A DNA stretch of 64,000 nt, from the NCBI RefSeq assembly GCF_014207745.1, contig NZ_JACHJB010000002.1, forward strand, positions 2,480,001 through 2,544,000. The letters are read 5' to 3'. The notes below the pieces were generated by a model. The model worked only from the letters and a program-made list of their open reading frames with translations, had not been told where the DNA came from and searched no databases. Origin of the DNA: Nonomuraea muscovyensis. GTDB taxonomy: Bacteria; Actinomycetota; Actinomycetes; Streptosporangiales; Streptosporangiaceae. Positions 45,301 to 54,020 of this stretch are shown piece after piece. Numbering within the stretch: the stretch's first letter is position 1; each line of letters opens with the position of its first letter. Position numbers and translations under genes: made by a program.

Positions 45301-46365
45301 ATGAGCACCTGGCAAGGACTGATCGACAGCCGCTATCGGCGCTGGCTCCCCGTCACCGACGCCACCCCGTCCGTCTCCCTCCACGAGGGCGCCACACCAC
45401 TGCTGCGCTCCACTCACCTGTCCGCATTGACCGGCTGCGAGGTGTGGCTCAAGGCGGAGGGCGCCAACCCCACCGGATCGTTCAAGGATCGCGGGATGAC
45501 CGTGGCCGTGAGCAGGGCCGCCGAGTCCGGCGCGGAGCTGGTGCTGTGCGCCTCGACGGGCAACACCAGCGCCTCGGCAGCGGCCTACGCGGCCCGCGCC
45601 GGCCTGGCCGCGGCCGTGCTGGTGCCCAGGGGCGCGGTCGCCCTCGGCAAGCTCGGCCAGGCCGTCCGCTACGGCGCGCGGATCGTGGAGATCGCCGGCA
45701 CGTTCGACGACTGCCTGCGCGCCGCCCGCGACCTGGCGGCGCACCATCCCGTCGCGCTGGTCAACTCCGTGCGCAACGAGCTGCGGCTGGCGGGGCAGCG
45801 GACGGTGGCGTACGAGATCGTGGACGCGCTCGGCGACGCGCCGGACGTGCACTGCCTGCCGGTGGGCAACGGCGGGAACATCACCGCCACCTGGCAGGGC
45901 TACCGCGCCTACGCCGCCGAGGGCCTGGCCGGACGGGTGCCGCGCATGTGGGGGTTCCAGGCGGCCGGCGCGGCGCCGCTCGTCCACGGCGCGCCCGTCG
46001 CCGAGCCGGTGACGGCGGCCAGCGCCATCCGCGTCGGGCATCCGGCGACCTGGGACGGCGCGGTCGGCGCCCGCGACGAGTCCGGCGGACTCATCGCCGC
46101 CGTGACGGACGAGCAGATCTTCGAGGCCTACCGGATGGTGGCCCGCCACGACGGCGTCTTCGCCGAGCCGGCCTCGGCGGCGGGCATCGCCGGCCTGCTC
46201 GACCGGCACCGCCGGGGGCTCCTCTCCCCCGGGCTGCGCGTCGTGATCACACTCAGCGGCAACGGGCTCAAGGACGGCGACGCCGCGCTGCGCGACGGGT
46301 ACGAGCCGGTGGAGACGTCGGCCGCCACCGCGGACGTGGCCCGCGCCCTCCACCTGGCCGCCTGA
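45301..46365 (+). CDS. thrC: Threonine synthase
   Basis: PLP enzyme of 354 residues that converts O-phosphohomoserine to threonine. The PLP lysine is Lys62 in NPTGSFKDRGM. CASTGNTSASAAAYAARAGL and the phosphate-binding LPVGNGGNITATWQGY are typical of the short bacterial ThrC class. EPASAAGIAGLL follows near the C-terminus. ATG 45301 (MSTWQGLIDSR) is the classic family N-terminus. It stands alone, not with hom and thrB, and faces an RpiR-type regulator, so it may be a second copy under different control. Confidence 0.94.
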   Translation: MSTWQGLIDSRYRRWLPVTDATPSVSLHEGATPLLRSTHLSALTGCEVWLKAEGANPTGSFKDRGMTVAVSRAAESGAELVLCASTGNTSASAAAYAARAGLAAAVLVPRGAVALGKLGQAVRYGARIVEIAGTFDDCLRAARDLAAHHPVALVNSVRNELRLAGQRTVAYEIVDALGDAPDVHCLPVGNGGNITATWQGYRAYAAEGLAGRVPRMWGFQAAGAAPLVHGAPVAEPVTAASAIRVGHPATWDGAVGARDESGGLIAAVTDEQIFEAYRMVARHDGVFAEPASAAGIAGLLDRHRRGLLSPGLRVVITLSGNGLKDGDAALRDGYEPVETSAATADVARALHLAA

Positions 46366-46399
46366 GGCGACGGGGGCCCGGCCTCTCGGCCGCCCGGGG

Positions 46400-47014
46400 T
46401 CACCCCAGGGAGCGGGCCAGCCGGTGCAGGCCGGCCCGGATGCGCCGCTCGCCGAGCTCGGGCAGCACCGCGCTCACGTGCTCGGCCGCCAGGGCGGCGA
46501 GCAAGGCGTGGGCGGTGTGCTCGGGGTCGGGCGTCCCGTCCAGCAGGATCGCCACGTGCCGATGCCAGAACCGGTACGCCCCTATGCGGTAGCGGGCGCC
46601 GGGAGCGGCCGTCTCCGACATGCGCACCAGCGCCAGATGCCTGAGCAGGTAGTCGAGGTAGGCGTCGACGAACGCGGCGAGACGCTCGGCCGGCGGCGCG
46701 CCAGGGCCGAGCGGCGCGGGGCCGGACAGGATCGCCTCCTGCAGCACCCGCTCGCGCGTGTCGAGCAGCGCCGCCGCCAGCCCCGCCTTGTCGCCGAACC
46801 GGCGGAACAGCGTGCCCTTGCCGACGCCGGCGGCCGCGGCCACCTGGTCCATGGACACCGCCTCGACGCCGTGCTCGGCGAACAGCCGGGCGGCGGCCTC
46901 CAGCACGGCGGCCCGGTTGCGGGAGGCGTCCGCCCGCTCCTTGACGGGCGGGGTGCGCAGCAGTTCCAGCGGGATTGCAGAACCGGACCGCAGTCCGCTA
47001 TTGTCCTGAGCCAT
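46400..47014 (-). CDS. TetR-family repressor
   Basis: Regulator of 204 residues. The HTH is VSMDQVAAAAGVGKGTLFRR preceded by RAAVLEAAARLFAEHGVEA. The ligand-binding domain includes PAERLAAFVDAYLDYLLRHL. ATG 47014 is chosen because the domain starts shortly after and the paired palindromes lie around it. It is divergent from the rhodanese gene, which it probably represses. It is a close paralogue of the TetR at 56615-57181 (shared ARNRAKIL/SRNRAAVL, GTLxRRFGD, PLGPGAxPxERxxAF). Confidence 0.92.
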   Translation of the reverse strand: MAQDNSGLRSGSAIPLELLRTPPVKERADASRNRAAVLEAAARLFAEHGVEAVSMDQVAAAAGVGKGTLFRRFGDKAGLAAALLDTRERVLQEAILSGPAPLGPGAPPAERLAAFVDAYLDYLLRHLALVRMSETAAPGARYRIGAYRFWHRHVAILLDGTPDPEHTAHALLAALAAEHVSAVLPELGERRIRAGLHRLARSLG

Positions 47015-47031
47015 AGCCGGACTATAGTCCG
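46984..47031. promoter_or_regulatory. Paired TetR operators CGGAC-N4-GTCCG
   Basis: CGGACCGCAGTCCG (46984-46997) and CGGACTATAGTCCG (47018-47031), the second a perfect 14-bp palindrome, share the 5-4-5 layout and are 34 bp apart centre to centre. One lies in the first codons of the TetR gene, the other in the divergent gap. Confidence 0.75.
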
Positions 47032-47050
47032 ATTCTTTGGAGGGAACGAC

Positions 47051-47377
47051 ATGAACGCACGCATCACCCGCGAGGAGCTCAGGTCGGCGATCGACGCGGG
47101 CACGGTGACCGTCGTCGACGCGCTGGGCGGCGAGTACCACGCCCAGCGACACCTGCCGGGCGCCGTCCCGCTCGCCCCGGCGGAGGTGGACGCCCGCGCG
47201 GCCGACCTGCTGCCGGACCGCGACGCCGCCATCGTCACCTACTGCTCCAACCCGGCCTGCCCCAACAGCGGCCAGGTGGCCGGCCGGCTCACCGCTCTCG
47301 GCTACACGAACGTCCGCACCTACAAGGAGGGCATCCAGGACTGGGTGGAGGCCGGCCTGCCCACCGAGTCCGCCTGA
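47051..47377 (+). CDS. Single-domain rhodanese-like protein
   Basis: Sulfurtransferase-fold protein of 108 residues. The active-site cysteine is Cys65 in IVTYCSNPACPNSGQVA, followed by the conserved helix and the late YTNVRTYKEGIQDWVEAGLP. A second cysteine (Cys70) lies close by. ATG 47051 follows GGAGGGA. It is under apparent control of the divergent TetR. Possible roles are sulfur transfer or cyanide/thiosulfate handling; the redox or sulfur ligand of the TetR is unknown. Confidence 0.93.
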   Translation: MNARITREELRSAIDAGTVTVVDALGGEYHAQRHLPGAVPLAPAEVDARAADLLPDRDAAIVTYCSNPACPNSGQVAGRLTALGYTNVRTYKEGIQDWVEAGLPTESA

Positions 47378-47416
47378 GCCACCAGGCGGTCGAGCATCGC
47401 ACCGTGGCGCAGACGG

Positions 47417-47457
47417 GCGGACCGCCCGGCCCGTGGAGGGTGAACCGGGCGGTCCGC
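47417..47457. terminator. Terminator-like inverted repeat between convergent genes
   Basis: Perfect 13-bp arms GCGGACCGCCCGG (47417-47429) and CCGGGCGGTCCGC (47445-47457) with a 15-nt loop, between the rhodanese gene and the convergent dikinase-like gene. Confidence 0.75.
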
Positions 47458-47492
47458 GGGCCCGGCGAGGTGAGGAGGGGGGCGCCGGGCGG

Positions 47493-47521
47493 TCCTGGTA
47501 CGTACCGCTGCGGTACCAGGA
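47493..47521. repeat. Inverted repeat TCCTGGTAC / GTACCAGGA
   Basis: Perfect 9-bp arms separated by 11 nt that themselves contain GTACC. It lies 51-79 bp beyond the dikinase-like gene stop, in the convergent gap. It may be a second terminator arm or a protein site. Confidence 0.5.
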
Positions 47522-47571
47522 TGCGGGCGAGGCGCACAGGAAACGTCCAGAAGCCGCGCACGGGCGCCCGG

Positions 47572-50238
47572 TCAGTCCTCCTGGAGGGTGACGGTGCCGG
47601 CGGCGCCGTCCACGGTGATGAGGTCCCCGGTGCCGATGCGGTGGGTGGCGTCGGCGACGCCGACCACGGCCGGGATGCCGTACTCACGGGCGACGACCGC
47701 GCCGTGCGACATCGCGCCGCCCATCTCCATCACCAGCCCGCCGGCGGTGAGGAAGAGCGGGGTCCAGCCGGGGTCGGTGGACGGGCAGACCAGGATCTCG
47801 CCGGGCTCCAGGTGGGCGCCGACCGGGTCGAGCACCACCCTGGCCGGGCCGGTGACGGTCCCCGCCGAGGCCGCGCTCCCGCTCAGGGAGCCGGGGTCGG
47901 CGGTGGTCGCGGCCTGGGCCTCCGGTTCGGTGCCGTCGGACAGCATGACCCGGGGGACGTGCCTGCGGCGCGCCTCCCGCTCGTGGCTCGCCCGCCGCTC
48001 GGCGACCAGCTCGCGCCGGTCGCCGCCGGCCAGCGCCGCCCTGGCTTCGGCGAAGGTCAGGAAGAACACGTCGTGCGACTCGGCGAGCACCCCGGTGGCG
48101 ACGAGGTGCTCGCCGACGGCGAGCATGCTGCGCCGCACCCCGGCGAGCGTCTGCACGAGGAAGAACTTCGGCATCTCCCGCAGCCCCGCGTACGCTCTCG
48201 TCCGGCGCAGCGCGAAGCGGGTGACCGCGCCCCGCAGCCGCCCTCTGCGACGGGCCCGGGTCACGACGGCGGCCATGGCCGTCTCCGCGTCGGCGGCACC
48301 CCGGGCGAAGAGCGCGTCGGGGGCGATGGCCGGCACGCCGCCCGCGGCGCCGGTGCGCAGGTAGTTGGCCAGCACGCCGAGGATGTGCGCGGGGTCCTCC
48401 GACCAGCGCGGCAGCCCCAGGTCGATCTCGGCGACGCCGCGGTGCCCGTACCGGTCCAGGAAGCCGGTGATCTCACGCTGCGCCTTCGGGGGCAGCGTGC
48501 CCTCCCGGTAGCGGCGCGCCAGCTCGTGCACCGGCAGCTCGCGGAAGGGCTCGGGCTCGATGCGGCCGGCCAGCCCCCACAGCTCCAGGTCCATCTCCGT
48601 GGTGGGGTTGGCGGGCAGGCTGCGCAGCACGTCCTGCATCTCCCCCACGGGCACCCCGGACAGCCGGGAGGCCAGCCCGAACAGGCCGTAGCCGGTGATG
48701 GCGATGGGCATGACGGACACGGCGAGCGGGAACGTGCCGGCGAGCACCCGTTCGGCGTGGTCGAGGCGCTGCGCGGGCGTGGCCCCGGCGGGCACACGCA
48801 GCCGCCGGTCGATCCGCTCGCCGAGGTCGCGGACGTGGCCGAGCGACCGGCGGGGGCTGGTGAGCGCCAGCAGCACGCGGGCGGGCGCGTGGATCCGGCG
48901 GGCGAAGCGGGCAGCGGCCCGCACGACCGGCAGGCGCCCGGTGTGGATGACCGGCAGGCGCGGGTCGGCCATCAGCCGGTCCACGACGACGGCCGTCCTG
49001 GCCTCGGCGATCCGCAGCAGCCTGGGCAGGATCGTCCGGCCCGCCCGGCTGCGCAGGGCCGTCGTCAGGTCGAGCCACAGCCGCCCGCCCGAGACCGCCA
49101 TGAACGCCGGCCCGTCACCCAGCTCCGCCGGCCCGTGGCCGAACAGCCGGGCCGCGCCCGCGCCCGCCAGCTTGAACGCGGCCAGACCCATCGGCGTGAT
49201 CGGCCCCATGACGCCCTGGGCCACGTTGAAGCTGAAGTAGACCCGCAGGCCCTCGCGCGTGGCCTCGGGCAGCGGGTAGAGCGTGGTGATGGGCCTGGCC
49301 TGGGTGAGCCAGAGCGTGCCGTCGCCGTCCACCGCCCACTCCGTGTCCTGCGGCGCGCCGTAGTGCCGCTCCACCCGGGCGCCCAGCTCGGCCAGCTCGC
49401 GCGCCTGCGTGTCGGTGAGGCAGAGGCCGGCGGGCAGGTCCCCGTCGCGCAGGGCGCCGGGCAGGGTGTCGCGCAGAGTGCCGCCGCCGGGGGCGGCACG
49501 GATGGCCAGGCGCTTGTCGCCCTCGTGCCGGTCCAGGACGCGGCCGGTGACGGTGTCCACGACGAATCGGTCGGGGTTCACCGCGCCGGACACCACGGCC
49601 TCACCGAGACCCGGGGCGGCGTCGATGACCGCCTCGCGCCGCCTGCCCGTGACCGGGTTCGCGGTGAACATCACCCCCGCCACCCGCGCGTCCACCATGA
49701 CCTGCACGACCACCGCGAGCCGCACGCCGGCGTGGTCGATGCCGTTGGCCTCGCGGTAGGCGACGGCCCGGTCGGTCCACAACGACGCCCAGCAGCGGCG
49801 GACGGCGTCGAGCACGTCGTCGGCGCCGACGACGTTGAGGTAGGTGTCCTGCTGCCCGGCGAAGCTGGCGAACGGCAGGTCCTCGGCCGTCGCCGACGAG
49901 CGCACCGCGACCGGACCGCCGCCCAGCCCCTCGTACGCGGCCGCGACCGCCTTGGCCACCTCGTCCGGGACGGGCGTCTCCAGCAGCCGCGACCGGGCCG
50001 CCTCGGCCAGGCCCTCCGCCGCCTGCCCTTCGGTCCGGCCGCCCGCCTGCCGGCGGGCGGCGATGACCTCGGCCAGGCCCGCCGCCTCGGCGACCTGGCG
50101 GTAGGCCTCGGTGGTCAGCGCCCAGCCCGCCGGGACGGGCAGGCCGGCCCTGGTCAGCTCGCCGAGGTTGGCGGCCTTGCCGCCCACCTCGGCCACCATC
50201 CCGGCGTCGATCTCGGCGAACTGCAGCACGGTGGTCAT
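47572..50238 (-). CDS. PEP-synthase / rifampin-phosphotransferase-like ATP-dependent dikinase
   Basis: Protein of 888 residues with an N-terminal ATP-grasp domain (VGGKAANLGELTRAGLPVPA, VAVRSSATAEDLPFASFAGQ), a long central substrate domain, and a C-terminal swivelling domain with phospho-His845 in GGAMSHGAVVAREYGIPAVV. The length and the ATP-substrate-His order match rifampin phosphotransferases (about 865 residues) and PEP-synthase relatives. The central motif VAQGVMGPITPMGLAAFKLA is typical of the actinobacterial PEP-synthase/RPH paralogues. The promoter region lacks the rifamycin-associated palindrome known upstream of some rph genes, so drug resistance is only one possibility. Confidence 0.85.
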   Translation of the reverse strand: MTTVLQFAEIDAGMVAEVGGKAANLGELTRAGLPVPAGWALTTEAYRQVAEAAGLAEVIAARRQAGGRTEGQAAEGLAEAARSRLLETPVPDEVAKAVAAAYEGLGGGPVAVRSSATAEDLPFASFAGQQDTYLNVVGADDVLDAVRRCWASLWTDRAVAYREANGIDHAGVRLAVVVQVMVDARVAGVMFTANPVTGRRREAVIDAAPGLGEAVVSGAVNPDRFVVDTVTGRVLDRHEGDKRLAIRAAPGGGTLRDTLPGALRDGDLPAGLCLTDTQARELAELGARVERHYGAPQDTEWAVDGDGTLWLTQARPITTLYPLPEATREGLRVYFSFNVAQGVMGPITPMGLAAFKLAGAGAARLFGHGPAELGDGPAFMAVSGGRLWLDLTTALRSRAGRTILPRLLRIAEARTAVVVDRLMADPRLPVIHTGRLPVVRAAARFARRIHAPARVLLALTSPRRSLGHVRDLGERIDRRLRVPAGATPAQRLDHAERVLAGTFPLAVSVMPIAITGYGLFGLASRLSGVPVGEMQDVLRSLPANPTTEMDLELWGLAGRIEPEPFRELPVHELARRYREGTLPPKAQREITGFLDRYGHRGVAEIDLGLPRWSEDPAHILGVLANYLRTGAAGGVPAIAPDALFARGAADAETAMAAVVTRARRRGRLRGAVTRFALRRTRAYAGLREMPKFFLVQTLAGVRRSMLAVGEHLVATGVLAESHDVFFLTFAEARAALAGGDRRELVAERRASHEREARRRHVPRVMLSDGTEPEAQAATTADPGSLSGSAASAGTVTGPARVVLDPVGAHLEPGEILVCPSTDPGWTPLFLTAGGLVMEMGGAMSHGAVVAREYGIPAVVGVADATHRIGTGDLITVDGAAGTVTLQED

Positions 50239-50313
50239 AGGTCACTTCCAGGCGTCCGGTGTCGTCGTTACGAGTGTCACCCGAGACGCGCTAAAATTCA
50301 ACACCTGATGACT

Positions 50314-51231
50314 TCAGTATCTCAGCGGCTCTCCGTCCAGGTCCCAGGCCGGGTCCGGGTCGATGCCGAGGGCGGCCAGCGCGGTGGGCGCCACGTCCAC
50401 CGGCCGTGGCGCGCCGAGCGAGACGCCGCCCAGGTCCTCGCCCAGGCGGCCGGCGACGACGAACACCGTGCGCTCGGCGTCGGAGACGCCGCCGTGACCA
50501 CCCCCGTCCACGTGACCGTGGTCGGTGGTGACCAGCACCGTCCAGCGCTCCTCCGGGTAGGAGGGGCGGGCGCGGACCGTGTCGAGCAGCGCGCCGAACT
50601 GGGCGTCCTGGGTGCGGAGGGCGTCGGCGTACTCCTGGCCGAGCGGGCCGAGGGCGTGGGCGACCTCGTCGGTGTCGCCCAGGTACACGAAGGACAGGTC
50701 CGCGGCCGTGTCCGCCAGGTGCCGCAGGGCGGCCGCGGCGACCTGCTCGTCGGCCGCGCCCCAGGTGGTGGCGTAGCCGTCGTAGACGCCGCGGGCGCCG
50801 ATGCCGGGGCCGAAGGCGCCGTGCTCGTCCAGGGCGGGCCAGGAGAAGAACGCCCCGGTGACCAGGTCGGAGCGCGCCTCCTGCGCCCGCGTCAGGAAGT
50901 CCGGATATTTCGTGAACTGGGCACCCGCGAAACCGTTGTCCACCACGCCGTGCTTGTCCGGCCACACGCCCGTCGCGACCGACGACCATCCCGGCCCGGA
51001 GTCCGTCCGCGCCGAGATGACCCGCCCACCTGCCGCGACTCCGCTGTGGTGACCTTCGGGGACCACCTCACCGGGCGACTCGGTGCGGGGCTCGCCGGTC
51101 ACCCCGTACGGGAGCAGGCTCGTGCCGTACGCGCCCGCCTCGATGAGGGCGGTGAGCACCGGTGGCCGGAGCGCGGTGAGCCGGTCGAAGCGCAGGCCGT
51201 CCATGCCGACGACCAGGACCTTGGGCCTCAC
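50314..51231 (-). CDS. Alkaline-phosphatase-superfamily phosphodiesterase/nucleotide pyrophosphatase
   Basis: Metal-dependent phosphohydrolase of 305 residues. Superfamily motifs are KVLVVGMDGLRFDRL (first metal Asp), SGPGWSSVATGVWPDKHGVV (nucleophile region), LGDTDEVAHALGP and TTDHGHVDGGGHGG (metal Asp/His pairs). It resembles the type-I phosphodiesterase/NPP branch. No signal peptide is visible, so it is probably cytoplasmic. GTG 51231 overlaps the stop of the upstream TIM-barrel gene (GTGA), so the two act in one pathway, perhaps releasing and rearranging a sugar or polyol phosphate. Confidence 0.9.
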   Translation of the reverse strand: MRPKVLVVGMDGLRFDRLTALRPPVLTALIEAGAYGTSLLPYGVTGEPRTESPGEVVPEGHHSGVAAGGRVISARTDSGPGWSSVATGVWPDKHGVVDNGFAGAQFTKYPDFLTRAQEARSDLVTGAFFSWPALDEHGAFGPGIGARGVYDGYATTWGAADEQVAAAALRHLADTAADLSFVYLGDTDEVAHALGPLGQEYADALRTQDAQFGALLDTVRARPSYPEERWTVLVTTDHGHVDGGGHGGVSDAERTVFVVAGRLGEDLGGVSLGAPRPVDVAPTALAALGIDPDPAWDLDGEPLRY

Positions 51232-52010
51232 CGGAGGGCCCCGCCGAAGCGCCGGACCCAGGCGGCCGCGCCCGGCAGGATCTCCTCGACCGGGGCGACG
51301 TGGGGGTACCAGGTGCGCTCCCACTCCAGCGACACCCACCCCTCGTAGCCGGCCCCGCGCAACAGCTCGCCGCACTCCTCCAGCGGCACCGAGCCGGTCC
51401 CCATCGGCACCGGGGTGGTGTCCTCGGCCGAGACGGCGTCCTTGACCTGCACGTACGCCAGCCACGGGCCGAGCGCCCGCAGCGTCTCGGCGGGCGGTTC
51501 GCCGTGCCGCCACGGGTGCAGCAGGTCCCAGATCACGCCCGTGGTCTCCGGGCAGGCCGCCTCGTCCAGCACCCGGGCCACGCCCGCGCCGGTGGCCAGG
51601 GCGTCGTGCGTCTCGACCAGCACCCGCACGCCCAGGTCACGGGCCGCACCGGAGACGGCCTTCAGGCGGCGCGCTCCCACGGCGGGGTCCGCACCGCGCG
51701 GGAAGACCCGCACGCCCGGCGCGCCGAGGTCGGCGGCGAGGGCCAGGTCGCCGAGGATCTGCTCCACCACCGGCTCGTCGGGGCCCGGCTCGCACACCCC
51801 CGCGTACCCGGCGAGCGCCGCGATCTCCAGGCCGGCCGCCGCCACCCGCTCGCGCACCGACCGCCGCTCCTCCGGGCCGAGTCCCGCGTGCACCCCGGTG
51901 TCGGGGTGCAGGCGCAGTTCCAGCCCCTGGCAGCCGTGTTCGGTGGCCGCCTCCACCGCCCTGTCGAGCCCCTCGCCGGGCATTCCCAGCGTGCTGACCG
52001 CCAGCTTCAC
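51228..52010 (-). CDS. Sugar phosphate isomerase/epimerase-like TIM barrel
   Basis: Xylose-isomerase-like protein of 260 residues. Features include KLAVSTLGMPGEGLDRAVEA, GVRVLVETHDALATGAGVAR (metal Glu/His region), TGVIWDLLHPWRHGE (Asp/His) and YVQVKDAV (His/Lys region), with a late GWVSLEWERTWYP providing the last Glu. GTG 52010 follows GGAGG. It is the first gene of a two-gene unit with the phosphodiesterase-like gene. The substrate is unknown. Confidence 0.9.
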   Translation of the reverse strand: MKLAVSTLGMPGEGLDRAVEAATEHGCQGLELRLHPDTGVHAGLGPEERRSVRERVAAAGLEIAALAGYAGVCEPGPDEPVVEQILGDLALAADLGAPGVRVFPRGADPAVGARRLKAVSGAARDLGVRVLVETHDALATGAGVARVLDEAACPETTGVIWDLLHPWRHGEPPAETLRALGPWLAYVQVKDAVSAEDTTPVPMGTGSVPLEECGELLRGAGYEGWVSLEWERTWYPHVAPVEEILPGAAAWVRRFGGALR

Positions 52011-52073
52011 CGCGCCTCCACATCACGTTCTCGCGTCACGTTCTCCCGTCCGCACGCTATCGCGGAGGTTTCC

Positions 52074-53319
52074 TCACGATTCGGCCAGCCACCGGGCGAC
52101 GTCCTCCACCACATCGGGGTCGACGTGCTGCGCCCGGGCGTAGTCGGCGGGCGTGGACGGGCCCGCGCCGGGGAAGAACAGATGATCGTCGGCGTCGTAG
52201 ACGCGGATCGTGACGTCCGGCCGGTGCTCCAGTCCCGCCCTCCACCGTGCGAGATCGTCCTCGACGGTCACCTGATAGTCCCGGGCGCCCTGGAGGATGA
52301 GCATCGGCCGCTCCAGTGCCGCGGCCGTGCCCACCGGGTCGTAGCCGCGCAGGTCCAGCCAGTAGGAACCGGGCCACAAGCCGAACGGCAGATCGGCCGC
52401 CGCGGTGGCGGGAGAAAGCTCCGGGCTGTCGGCCAGCGCGGCCTGCCGGGTGACGGTCTCCAGGAGATCCGCCGCACGCGGGTCCCCGCTCACCGAGGCG
52501 AGGTGGCGGACCACCCGCACGGCGGCCCGGTGCATCGGCTCGGCGTCACCCGCCATGATCACCAGCCCGGCCACCGACGGCTCCGCCGCCGCCACCCGCG
52601 GCGCCACTTTGCCGCCCATGCTGTGCCCGGCCACGAACACCCGCGCCGCGTCCACGTCCGGCCGGTCCCGCAGCAGGCGGACCGCCGCGACCGCGTGCGG
52701 CACGTACTCCTCGGTCATGGTGAAACCCTCGAGCGCGGCCACGCGCGCGGCGTGCGCGTGGGTCACCTTGTCGAACCGCACCACCGCCACACCACGGCCG
52801 GCCAGCCCCCACGCCAGGTCCTTGAGCGGCTTGTTCGGCCCGCTGGTGGCGTCACGGTCGAACGGCCCACCGCCGCCGAGCAGGACCACGCCGGGCCACG
52901 GGCCGCGACCTCGCGGCACGCTCAGCGTGCCGGGCACGGCCAGCGCTCCGGAGCCGATCGTGACCTCCTGCTCCCGGAACGTCTCCGGATCCGCGTACGG
53001 CGGAGCCGTCCAGTCCGCGGCCGCCAGCCGCAGACCGTCGAGCAGCCCGGCCTCGTCCAGCGACAGCACCACTGCGAACCCGCCGCGCTCGCAGGTGACC
53101 GGCACCCTCACCCCGGCCGGCCCCGAGCCGTCCGGCTCGCCGACGGCCGAGACCGCCCCCCGCCCCGGCCACCGCACCGGCCCACGCCTCCTCCAGCGCC
53201 GCCGCGGACACCAGCGCCCGCAACGGTGCCGCGAAGAGATCCACGACCTCGGCGAAGCGTCCTTCTCCCAGCATGCTCACCACCGCCCGCGCGGTCTCCC
53301 CCGGCTCGGACGCCACCAT
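52074..53319 (-). pseudogene. Alpha/beta hydrolase with N-terminal DUF3887-like domain, broken by a 1-nt frameshift
   Basis: The N-terminal part starts at ATG 53319 (VASEPGETARAVVSMLGEGR, GGGGAG upstream) and reads through ALEEAWAGAV. The rest lies in another frame, from AVSAVGEP through GHSMGGKVAPRVA (nucleophile Ser) to the end near VEDVARWLAES. The frames meet at a run of six C on the plus strand (53156-53161). Removing one base there restores AVAGAGAVSAVGEPDG and a full-length protein of about 414 residues. The hydrolase half includes LLGGGGPFDRDATSGPNKPL and DADDHLFFPG (late catalytic Asp/His). Cause could be sequencing error, recent mutation or slippage. Confidence 0.8.
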
Positions 53320-53327
53320 CTCCCCAC

Positions 53328-53356
53328 CTACCTTTCTCAATTGGCGAGAAAGGTAG
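53328..53356. promoter_or_regulatory. Operator: 11-bp perfect inverted repeat between hydrolase and HTH regulator
   Basis: CTACCTTTCTC (53328-53338) and GAGAAAGGTAG (53346-53356) are perfect complements separated by 7 bp (AATTGGC). The site ends 22 bp before the HTH regulator start and 9 bp after the hydrolase start, a classic place for an autoregulated repressor that controls both genes. Confidence 0.78.
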
Positions 53357-53378
53357 CACAACGTGAGATCGTATAGGG

Positions 53379-53948
53379 GTGGATCCTCTTGAACTTCTCG
53401 GGCATCCGGTACGGCTGCGGATCGTCCACGCGATGCGGGGCGGGCACACGCTGACGACGGCCCAGTTGTGCGCGCGCATCCCCGACGTCTCCAAGGCCAC
53501 CGTCTACCGGCACATCGACCTGCTCGCGAGGGGCGCAGTCCTGGAGGTGGCCGGCGAACGACGCGTCAGGGGCGCCGTGGAGCGCCACTACCGGCTTCGC
53601 CAGGACCGGGCCACGATCGACGACGACACGATCGCCTCGCTCACTCCCGACGACCACCGGCGCGGCTTCGCCGCCGCCATGGCCGCCCTCATCGCGGAGT
53701 TCGACGCCTACCTCGACCGCGACCACGCCGACCCGGTGGCCGACCTCGTCGGCTACCGCCAGCACGCCGTCTGGCTCAGCCGTGACGAACTGCTCCAGAT
53801 GATCAGCCGCCTGCGTGCGGCGATCGCGCCCGTGCTGGCGAATCCCCCCACGCCGGACCGCGGCCCCTACCTGCTCAGCCCCATCCTGTTCCCGCTCGAC
53901 GAGCCGCCCCAGGGGCGGACGACGAGAGCGGATGACGAGAGCGGATGA
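53379..53948 (+). CDS. ArsR-like winged-helix transcriptional regulator
   Basis: Regulator of 189 residues. The N-terminal wHTH runs LLGHPVRLRIVHAMRGGHTL and TTAQLCARIPDVSKATVYRH, the pattern of ArsR/HTH_20-type regulators paired with DUF3887 hydrolases. The C-terminal 90 residues form a helical dimer or effector region (FAAAMAALIAEFDAYLDRDH). GTG 53379 lies close behind GTATAGG, suggesting a leaderless message. It is divergent from the frameshifted hydrolase over the 11-bp inverted repeat, its likely operator. The effector is unknown. Confidence 0.88.
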   Translation: MDPLELLGHPVRLRIVHAMRGGHTLTTAQLCARIPDVSKATVYRHIDLLARGAVLEVAGERRVRGAVERHYRLRQDRATIDDDTIASLTPDDHRRGFAAAMAALIAEFDAYLDRDHADPVADLVGYRQHAVWLSRDELLQMISRLRAAIAPVLANPPTPDRGPYLLSPILFPLDEPPQGRTTRADDESG

Positions 53949-54020
53949 CGGGTCCGGGCCCGGGGCCGTCACGGGGTCCGCTCCCCGTCGCCGCCCGCGA
54001 GGGCGAGCGGTGACCCGGCG

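Noticed and set aside
50239-50313. Search for a rifamycin-associated palindrome before the dikinase-like gene
   Set aside because: No matching inverted repeat was found in this short gap.
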